A stretch of 5,085 nt of DNA from Deltaproteobacteria bacterium. Its GTDB lineage: Bacteria > Desulfobacterota > Desulfobacteria > Desulfobacterales > UBA11574. Location of the stretch: contig JAFDCA010000228.1 in the NCBI GenBank assembly GCA_019313025.1, forward strand, positions 1 through 5,085. Reading direction: 5' to 3'. Under the pieces are notes generated by a model that had not been told where the DNA came from, made no database searches, and was given only the letters and a program-made list of their open reading frames with translations. A program made the translations under genes and the position numbers. Below, piece after piece: positions 4,994-5,085 of this stretch (within the stretch, counting starts at the first letter, position 1; each line of letters starts with the position of its first letter).

Positions 4994-5021
4994 TTGAATT
5001 ACTAAATAGATAATATATAAT
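4994..5021 (+). promoter_or_regulatory. Promoter of the plus-strand gene at the right edge
   Basis: TTGAAT (4994-4999), a 16-bp spacer and a perfect TATAAT (5016-5021) lie 33 bp upstream of the start codon. It stands back to back with the hsp20 promoter; the two -35 boxes are 21 bp apart and share an inverted TCAAGA/TCTTGA motif. Confidence 0.6.
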
Positions 5022-5054
5022 ACGGTAATGGAAAACCGCCAAGGAGGTTGACGC

Positions 5055-5085
5055 ATGGTAAAGGAACATAAAAAACAAAAGAAAA
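5055..5085 (+). CDS. Start of an unidentified gene, cut by the window end
   Basis: Only ten codons are visible, reading MVKEHKKQKK, a Lys-rich N-terminus. The start is supported by AAGGAGG (5041-5047) 7 nt upstream and by a good promoter at 4994-5021. It is divergent from the hsp20 operon. The product cannot be identified from so little sequence. Confidence 0.65.
   Translation, partial: MVKEHKKQKK

Noticed and set aside
4850..5054. CIRCE (TTAGCACTC-N9-GAGTGCTAA) or sigma-32 promoter for the hsp20 genes
   Set aside because: Neither the CIRCE arms nor a CCCCAT-type -10 can be found in the divergent region.
1..5085. tRNA, rRNA, CRISPR array or integrase-type mobile element
   Set aside because: No regularly spaced repeats, tRNA cloverleaf, rRNA motifs or transposase/integrase coding sequence were seen.

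Overview
The window looks like chromosomal DNA from a moderately AT-rich Gram-negative bacterium, most likely a Desulfobacterota (former Deltaproteobacteria) sulfate-reducer-like lineage. That assignment is an inference. It rests on the kind of glutamate dehydrogenase, on a tandem Hsp20 pair next to a reduced J-domain protein, on strong AGGAGG-type ribosome binding sites, and on intergenic DNA that carries foldback repeats. No marker in the window settles the taxonomy.

Layout from left to right. Positions 1-346 hold the 5' part of an unrecognised gene on the minus strand, which has a good Shine-Dalgarno sequence but no ATG/GTG/TTG start beside it. Positions 347-771 hold no convincing gene. 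They contain a 7-bp tandem repeat, small GC hairpins and a 127-bp foldback sequence. Positions 772-2022 (minus) encode a complete hexameric-type glutamate dehydrogenase. Positions 2023-2510 are a long divergent intergenic region with a candidate gdh promoter, a roughly 260-nt leader and several small inverted or tandem repeats. Positions 2511-2843 (plus) encode CutA. A hairpin at 2862-2899 separates cutA from the convergent J-domain gene at 2917-3588 (minus, GTG start). A 190-bp MITE-like foldback element and a Rho-independent terminator lie between that gene and two tandem Hsp20 genes (3948-4355 and 4391-4849, minus). The Hsp20 genes are transcribed from a divergent promoter region. The last 31 bases are the start of a plus-strand gene with its own promoter and ribosome binding site.

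The right half is a protein-quality-control cluster: two different small heat-shock proteins, which hold unfolding proteins, followed by a short DnaJ-like co-chaperone that could pass clients to DnaK. The most interesting feature is the hsp20 leader. Its predicted RNA can fold so that a U-rich arm (4921-4929) pairs over nine positions with the Shine-Dalgarno region (4855-4863), with three further stems stacked inside. This is a candidate RNA thermometer of the fourU type. The gdhA and cutA genes look like ordinary housekeeping genes (glutamate and ammonium metabolism; divalent-metal tolerance), and nothing suggests a functional link to the chaperone cluster.
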